DNA of 11,009 nt from Halovenus sp. (GTDB taxonomy: Archaea > Halobacteriota > Halobacteria > Halobacteriales > Haloarculaceae). A model generated the notes under the pieces. It saw nothing but the letters and a program-made list of their open reading frames with translations, did not search any database and was not told the origin of the DNA. Both the position numbers and the translations under genes were made by a program. Positions 6,429 through 11,009 of the stretch are shown in pieces; position 1 is the stretch's first letter, and the number at the start of each line of letters is the position of its first letter. The stretch is from assembly GCA_028275145.1 (NCBI GenBank), contig JAQCNG010000056.1, positions 1 to 11,009 on the forward strand, read 5' to 3'.

Positions 6429-7670
6429 TCACAGGAACACGAACACCGGGTAGGAGGCGACAACCGCGAGCGAGGGGGTCAGAACCCACATCGTGGCGAT
6501 GCGTTTCGCCGCTGCCGGATTGAACAGGCTCTTCTCGTCGAGGTCGACCGGACCCTCTGTGCCGACACCCGGGACGTCTGGGGTGTCATCTGGTTTCTCT
6601 GGTGGTTCTTCGTCTCTGGCGAGGTCCCCGATAGTCGGACTGACCGGTGCCTCCTCGGCGCGTGAGGTAACGAGCGCCCCCGTCGCCACCTCGAACTCCG
6701 GCCGCTCGGACGTCGGTGTCACCAGCTCCGGGAGTGACACCGCCCGACTCGCACGACCCCACCCGAGTCCGATGATGGTAGAGGTCGTACTGACAGCGAG
6801 ACTCGCAGGTATCCCGAAAGTGGAGAGCACCGTGATTACGGTCCCACCGACCGTGGAGACGATCAGCGAGGCGAGAATCGGGAGCTCTGTAATCTCCTGT
6901 CCGACGGTCTCGAGCGTGCGACGGGCGATGGTGAAACTGCCCAGACCAAAGGCAAACACCGCGAGCAACACCCCCTGATTGGCGGTGAGTGAGCCACCTT
7001 CGCCGACGAGAGGGGCCACAGCGTTCGCGGCGTTCGAGGCCCCCGCCGAAAAGGCCATGTAGCAGGCGATTACGACCACAAAGAGCGACCCGACGATGTC
7101 CTGTAGAGACGCGTTCGGGTTCAGATACGGGCGCGGAACCGTCCCCGAACGGTCGAACTGAACAAAGTGGAGGTTGAACGTGGTAAAGGCGACGTAGCGG
7201 TCGAGATACGGGTAGATGTAGCGCCCGACGCCGACCCCGACAGCAAAGCAAAGCAACGGGGCGACAATCCACGCCGAGACGATAACGAACATGAGTGCCT
7301 GGTTGAGCGTCCCCGAGGCGAGGCCCAGTCCGACGATTGCCCCGACGGCTGTCATCGAGGTGGAGGCGGGAACGCCGTAGAGATTCGAGATGAGCAGTGC
7401 CCCACCGGTGAAAAACAGGACGACCACGCTCGCAACAGGCGTGAACTGGGCCGCCGGGATGATGCTGCTGCTCATCGTGTCGATGACGTTTCGGCCGACG
7501 GTCCACGCACCGAGAAAGCCGAACCCGAGAAACAGAGCCGCCGCAGTCGTCTTCCGGACGAGGCGTGAACCGACCGCCGGACCGAACGCCACGCCCGTCG
7601 ACGACCCGCCGATATTGAACCCGACGAAGACTGCGACGACGATACCGACGATAGCCAGCAGTGTAACCAT
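6429..7670 (-). CDS. Inorganic phosphate transporter, PiT family
   Basis: A 413-residue membrane permease, likely importing phosphate coupled to a cation gradient. It shows the inverted-repeat PiT signatures: FVGFNIGGSSTGVAFGPAVG (15-34) in the N-terminal half and AGASNAANAVAPLVG (209-223) in the C-terminal half. The N-terminal copy has GFNIGGSS in place of the classical GANDxANxxG, a form I associate with haloarchaeal members. About ten hydrophobic segments are visible, the first at 1-19 and the last at 391-413. A hydrophilic acidic stretch of about 80 residues (311-388) separates the last segment from the rest and is likely cytoplasmic. PiT proteins can also carry sulfate or other oxyanions, so the substrate is likely but not certain. 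No PhoU partner gene is adjacent, although one often accompanies these permeases. ATG 7670 is the first in frame and starts directly with membrane sequence. Confidence 0.92.
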   Translation of the reverse strand: MVTLLAIVGIVVAVFVGFNIGGSSTGVAFGPAVGSRLVRKTTAAALFLGFGFLGAWTVGRNVIDTMSSSIIPAAQFTPVASVVVLFFTGGALLISNLYGVPASTSMTAVGAIVGLGLASGTLNQALMFVIVSAWIVAPLLCFAVGVGVGRYIYPYLDRYVAFTTFNLHFVQFDRSGTVPRPYLNPNASLQDIVGSLFVVVIACYMAFSAGASNAANAVAPLVGEGGSLTANQGVLLAVFAFGLGSFTIARRTLETVGQEITELPILASLIVSTVGGTVITVLSTFGIPASLAVSTTSTIIGLGWGRASRAVSLPELVTPTSERPEFEVATGALVTSRAEEAPVSPTIGDLARDEEPPEKPDDTPDVPGVGTEGPVDLDEKSLFNPAAAKRIATMWVLTPSLAVVASYPVFVFL

Positions 7671-7689
7671 CTTCGCGTGTGTGCCAATC

Positions 7690-7711
7690 TCACGTGACTC
7701 GCCGGAATATA
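7690..7711 (-). promoter_or_regulatory. Probable promoter of the PiT gene with a palindrome next to the TATA box
   Basis: On the minus strand TATATT (7711-7706) lies 35 bases before ATG 7670, predicting a leader of roughly ten bases. Between it and the expected start of transcription is the perfect 8-base palindrome TCACGTGA (7697-7690). A protein bound there would block the polymerase, so it is a plausible repressor site; this is inferred from position only. Confidence 0.5.
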
Positions 7712-7838
7712 CTTTCCGAACCAGGTCCTCCCGGCGAACTCGACAGAGACTGGTCGGTGTGTCTCACCCGTGTACCCGCGTTCGGCCTCGCCTGTATGAA
7801 GCGCGTCCAAGCGCTCTACAGCGGACAGAGCAGCGCGT

Positions 7839-9497
7839 CTACGGGTCGTCGTCGGTCAGGAGGCCCTCGAGTCCGGCAGGTGTCTCCGCGGGTCCCCGGA
7901 CGCTCCCGTCGACAACGAGGCGTGCCTCGCCGGGTTCCGGCCCGTCGGAGCGGTCGTCGGCGCCGGGGACGACGACAGACTCGTGGTCGGCGAGTCGGAG
8001 CGCGGCGCGGTGGAGGTCACTCCCCGCGGGGGCCCCAACCTCGATTGCGCGGGGTTCGCGGAGTCGGGCGACGACCGACCCGTAGCCGGCCACCTCGACG
8101 CCCATGCGGTCGCTCGCGCCGGCGAAGGTGGCCATCGCCCGGCGGGCGGCGGTCTGGTAGCGCCGCTCGCCGCTCAGAAGCGCCAGGTCGAGCAGCGCGT
8201 CGGCGGCCTCGATTGCCGTGTCCAGCGGGTACAGCGGTTCGGTGACCAGACCGGCACCACCGGGGGGGCCGTCACGGAGCGCACCCGCGTCGGTCTGGAG
8301 TGTGTCGACCGTCCAGTCGGCCACCGCCGTCGCCGGCCCCGGCTCCCCGAGCACCGCCCAGGAGGTGGTGAGACCGGTCAGCAGGCGGGCCTGGTCGAGC
8401 AACAGTCCGGACGGGGCGTCCTCCGACCCCGCCGTGTCGCCGTCGGGGGCGCAGTAGTGCGTGACACGGCCGTCGTCGACGAGATGCTCGCAGACAAACT
8501 CCCGGGCACGGCGGGCGTACCGGGTGGCCCGTTCGTCGTCGGTGTAGGCCACGACACGGAGCAGGGCGTCGACCGCGAGGCCGTTGCGGTCCGCGAACAC
8601 CGTCCGGTCGACCGCCGGCGGGTCGGTCTCCTCGCGCTCGGTGGGTTCGAGTCGAAAGTACGACTCCGCGCCGCCCTGGCTGGCACCGAACGCCTCGCCG
8701 GTCCACAGCGTGGTGGTCAGACACTCCACACCGGCCTCGGCGGCCTCCCGGTAGGAGTGCTCGCCGGTGTAGCGGTGGGCGTGTGCGAACGCCCGCACGA
8801 GCGCGGCGTTCTCGTCTGTGAGTTTCTCCCGGCGCGCCCCCCGCCAGTTGCGGTTCCGGGCGAAGCGGTAGAACCCCCCGTCGTAGGTGTCGAGCAGGTG
8901 TGTGTGGACCGCCTCCAGCGTCCGGACCGCCTGGTCGCGGGCCCGCACCAGCGCGAACTCGACGGTCCGGGGGAGCGGGAACTTCACGTCACCCCCCCAG
9001 CCACCGAACTCCTCGTCGTAGGCTCCGAGCAGTTGCTCGACCAGTTGCTCCTCGATGCGGGCGTCGAGGGCACCACCCGGGGGTGACCCCTCACGGAGCG
9101 CCCGCGGAACCGACCCCGCCCGCTCGCCCCGGCTGTCCCAGGCCTCCCGGACGCTGTCGAGGATGCCGCGGAACCCCTCGACCCCGAGAAGCGTCGCGCC
9201 GGCGATGACCTCCCCGTCGGGTGTGAGAAACACCGTCGAGGGGAACCCGCCCATGTTGTACCGCTCGCGGACGCGGGGCCGCCGGTCGGCGTCGACCCGC
9301 ACCGGAACGAACCCGTCGTTGACGTGTGCCGCGATGCGTGGCTCTGCGTAGGTGGTCTCGTCCATCTCTTCGCACTCCTCGGACCAGGGGGTCACGAGCG
9401 AGAGCAACACGGGATTGCCGGTCCGGCCGGCGAGGTCGAACGCCGCCTCGCCCCACTCGCGCCACTCGACGTGTGTCCGCGCAGGGTCGCCGTCCAT
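7839..9497 (-). CDS. DUF255/YyaL-type thioredoxin-domain protein
   Basis: A 552-residue soluble protein of the DUF255 (YyaL/SSP411) family. Residues 10-120 are a thioredoxin fold: VEWREWGEAAF, the active-site position TPWSEECEEM (Ser39-x-x-Cys42), and GFPSTVFLTPDG with the usual cis-proline at the GFPST loop (84-88). About residues 145-545 form the alpha/alpha barrel typical of the family, with DEEFGGWGGDVKFP (161-174), YDGGFYRF (205-212) and KLTDENAALV (225-234). Most bacterial members have CxxC (CHWCH) and run to about 680-750 residues; this one keeps only the second cysteine and is shorter. The function is poorly known; a redox or sugar-binding role is guessed for relatives. The frame has a TTG at 9503, but ATG 9497 is preferred because it lies 23 bases from a TATA-like element. 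It does not overlap dnaG; the gap is 63 bases. Confidence 0.9.
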   Translation of the reverse strand: MDGDPARTHVEWREWGEAAFDLAGRTGNPVLLSLVTPWSEECEEMDETTYAEPRIAAHVNDGFVPVRVDADRRPRVRERYNMGGFPSTVFLTPDGEVIAGATLLGVEGFRGILDSVREAWDSRGERAGSVPRALREGSPPGGALDARIEEQLVEQLLGAYDEEFGGWGGDVKFPLPRTVEFALVRARDQAVRTLEAVHTHLLDTYDGGFYRFARNRNWRGARREKLTDENAALVRAFAHAHRYTGEHSYREAAEAGVECLTTTLWTGEAFGASQGGAESYFRLEPTEREETDPPAVDRTVFADRNGLAVDALLRVVAYTDDERATRYARRAREFVCEHLVDDGRVTHYCAPDGDTAGSEDAPSGLLLDQARLLTGLTTSWAVLGEPGPATAVADWTVDTLQTDAGALRDGPPGGAGLVTEPLYPLDTAIEAADALLDLALLSGERRYQTAARRAMATFAGASDRMGVEVAGYGSVVARLREPRAIEVGAPAGSDLHRAALRLADHESVVVPGADDRSDGPEPGEARLVVDGSVRGPAETPAGLEGLLTDDDP

Positions 9498-9511
9498 GTC
9501 CAACGTTGGAC
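9498..9511. promoter_or_regulatory. Perfect 14-base palindrome at the DUF255 gene start
   Basis: GTCCAACGTTGGAC reads identically on both strands and abuts the ATG at 9497. It covers the predicted start of transcription, the position of a typical archaeal repressor operator. Ten bases further upstream is TTTTA on the minus strand (9525-9521), a weak TATA element. No protein is known to me to bind this exact sequence. Confidence 0.5.
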
Positions 9512-9560
9512 GTCGTCGGGTAAAACCGTTCCACTCGCCGGCGGAGCGGCAACGGCAGGC

Positions 9561-10943
9561 CTACAGGATATCTCCGGCAGTCCGGACGCGGACGCTCGTG
9601 GGTTGTTTGACCAGGTCCCCGGTCGTGGCCCCGACGACCTGGCCGACGCCGCGCTGGGCCGCGATGTCGAGTATCCGCTGGGTCACGGTTCCGTCGAGAA
9701 CGGCCGTACGGGGCGGGGGTTCGCTGTCGGCAATGCGCTCGAACGCCGCCGAGACGTCGGCGTCCGCGAGCGTCGTCAGGTCACCGTCGAGGAGACGCAC
9801 CTGCCCGGTGTCGCCCGCGACGACCGCCTCCACGTGGCCGGCGAGGGTCTGTGGCTCCCGGTCGGTGCGCTCGCCGGCCGCCGTTCCGTCGTCGTTTGTT
9901 TGTTCGTCTGTCGCCGAGCCGGCAGCGGTCGATGCCCCCTGCTCGTCGTCGGTTGTGTCACTGCCTGCGGGACGGGCGCTGTCGGCCCCGGCGGCGGCGG
10001 TCACCCCGGCGTCGGCCGGGTCGTCGGTCACCGGGTGGGTTGACTGCTGTGCGTCGTCCGGCACCGCGCCGCCGTCGGTCGACTCGGTGGCGGCCACCGT
10101 CCCGCCCTCGGTCGGGGCGAACGCCTCCCGCGGTGTCGTCCCCTCGGTGACCTGCTCGTAGGAGAGTTTCCGCTCCAGGCCGCTCCGGACCTCGCCGCGC
10201 TCGAGACTCTCGACGGACTTGCCGTCGGGCGCAAACGCCACGTAGTCGATATCGCCGACCTGGTCGAGTTCCTCCATAATGAGGTCACCGCCGCGGTCAC
10301 CGTCCAGAAACGCCGTCGTCGTGCGCTCCCGGGTCAACTGCGCGACTGTGTCTGGGATGTTCGTCCCCTCGACCGCGATTGCGTTTTTGATGCCGTACGC
10401 GAGCAACTGGCGGACGTCGGCGCGCCCCTCGACGACGACGACGGCGTCGCTGGTCTCGACGTTGGGGCCGGCCGGTAGCCCCGCGTACTCGCCGATTTCG
10501 CCGGCGCGGACCTGCTTGCGGACCTCCTCGACGAGTGTCTCGCCGACGACTGCCGTCTCCTCGAACTCCTGGAGGAGTTCGGTCGCGCGGTCGACCACGG
10601 TGCGGCGCTTTGCCGCCCGGACGTCCTCGATCTCTGCGACCAGACACTCCGCACGACAGGGGCCGACCCGCTCGATTGTCTCGAACGAGGCCGCCAGCAC
10701 GGCCGTCTCGACGCGGTCCATGCCCGACGCGACGGTGAACGTGCCAAACGACTGCCCGTCCGCCGAGTCGATGTCCACGTCGATGCGACCGACCTTCTCC
10801 GAGTCCTGCAGCGTCCGCAGGTCGAGGTCGTCACCGAGCAGACCCTCTGTCTGCCCGAACACCGCACCGACAACGTCACTTCGCTCGACCACCCCGCTCG
10901 TCCGTATCTCGGCGTGTATGAGGTACTTTGCTGAATGTTGCAT
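9561..10943 (-). CDS. dnaG: Archaeal DnaG-type primase
   Basis: A 460-residue TOPRIM protein related to bacterial primase; in archaea it makes RNA primers in vitro and also associates with the exosome. Residues 1-120 are the conserved archaeal DnaG start (KYLIHAEIRTSGVVERSDVVG, GQTEGLLG, RVGPCRAECLVAEIEDVRAAKR). The TOPRIM domain follows at about 165-245, with the catalytic Glu172 in VVVVEGRADV and the metal-binding aspartates in FLDGDRGGD (212-220). Residues 280-363 are a Thr/Ala/Asp/Gly-rich disordered linker. Residues 365-460 are the C-terminal domain ending in VKQPTSVRVRTAGDIL. It lacks the zinc finger and helicase-binding domain of bacterial DnaG, as usual in archaea. ATG 10943 matches the expected family start. 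No clear TATA box or Shine-Dalgarno site is visible in the 66 bases upstream, so it may be read from a promoter beyond the window. Confidence 0.96.
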   Translation of the reverse strand: MQHSAKYLIHAEIRTSGVVERSDVVGAVFGQTEGLLGDDLDLRTLQDSEKVGRIDVDIDSADGQSFGTFTVASGMDRVETAVLAASFETIERVGPCRAECLVAEIEDVRAAKRRTVVDRATELLQEFEETAVVGETLVEEVRKQVRAGEIGEYAGLPAGPNVETSDAVVVVEGRADVRQLLAYGIKNAIAVEGTNIPDTVAQLTRERTTTAFLDGDRGGDLIMEELDQVGDIDYVAFAPDGKSVESLERGEVRSGLERKLSYEQVTEGTTPREAFAPTEGGTVAATESTDGGAVPDDAQQSTHPVTDDPADAGVTAAAGADSARPAGSDTTDDEQGASTAAGSATDEQTNDDGTAAGERTDREPQTLAGHVEAVVAGDTGQVRLLDGDLTTLADADVSAAFERIADSEPPPRTAVLDGTVTQRILDIAAQRGVGQVVGATTGDLVKQPTSVRVRTAGDIL

Positions 10944-10952
10944 TGATGATCT

Positions 10953-10966
10953 GCCCCGCGAGGGGC
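10953..10966. repeat. Small GC hairpin upstream of dnaG
   Basis: GCCCC-GCGA-GGGGC is a perfect five-base stem with a four-base loop, centred about 17 bases before the dnaG ATG. It could fold in the dnaG leader or end an upstream transcript. No T run follows on either strand, so it is not a typical terminator. In GC-rich DNA such short stems also arise by chance. Confidence 0.3.
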
Positions 10967-11009
10967 CGTGTTCGTGATGATGCCATGAAACTGCTCATGG
11001 ACGCGCCTA

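Noticed and set aside
7800..7815. Hairpin AGCGC-GTCCAA-GCGCT downstream of the DUF255 gene
   Set aside because: A five-base stem without a following T run is too weak to call a terminator.
10985..11009. Possible start of a plus-strand gene (ATG AAA CTG CTC ATG GAC GCG CCT) divergent from dnaG
   Set aside because: Only eight codons are inside the window, with no TATA box 25-30 bases upstream and no Shine-Dalgarno site. Not supportable.

Overview
The window looks like ordinary haloarchaeal chromosome. GC content is high, the proteins are strongly acidic, several promoters look archaeal (TTTATA-type TATA boxes 23-35 bases before the start codon), and it carries an archaeal DnaG-type primase, a TrmB-family regulator and a PiT permease of the haloarchaeal type. 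The genus cannot be named from this sequence alone.

Left third, plus strand: two ABC-2 type exporters lie side by side. The first is the tail of an ATPase (1-453) whose stop overlaps the GTG start of its six-helix permease (450-1316). The second is an ATPase (1402-2325) with its own TATA box, overlapping by one base its NosY-like permease (2325-3125). Substrates cannot be read from the sequence.

Middle: a minus-strand membrane protein with an N-terminal J domain (4659-3127) ends one base from the second permease. It is divergent from a plus-strand RecA/RAD55-like protein (4758-5420) that has lost its Walker A lysine. That gene converges on a minus-strand TrmB-family regulator (6238-5435).

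Right half, all minus strand: a phosphate (PiT) permease (7670-6429), a DUF255/YyaL-like thioredoxin-fold protein (9497-7839) and the archaeal primase DnaG (10943-9561). The intergenic gaps are 63 to 190 bases and three of them contain TATA-like elements, so these genes are probably separate transcription units rather than one operon.

I see no tRNA, rRNA, CRISPR, insertion sequence or clear sign of recent transfer. Nothing here amounts to a recognisable new system. The points most worth a second look are the degenerate RecA-like protein, the J-domain membrane protein beside it, the missing catalytic cysteine in the DUF255 protein, and a perfect 14-base palindrome directly at that gene's start. 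Membrane segments and domain limits are by-eye estimates.
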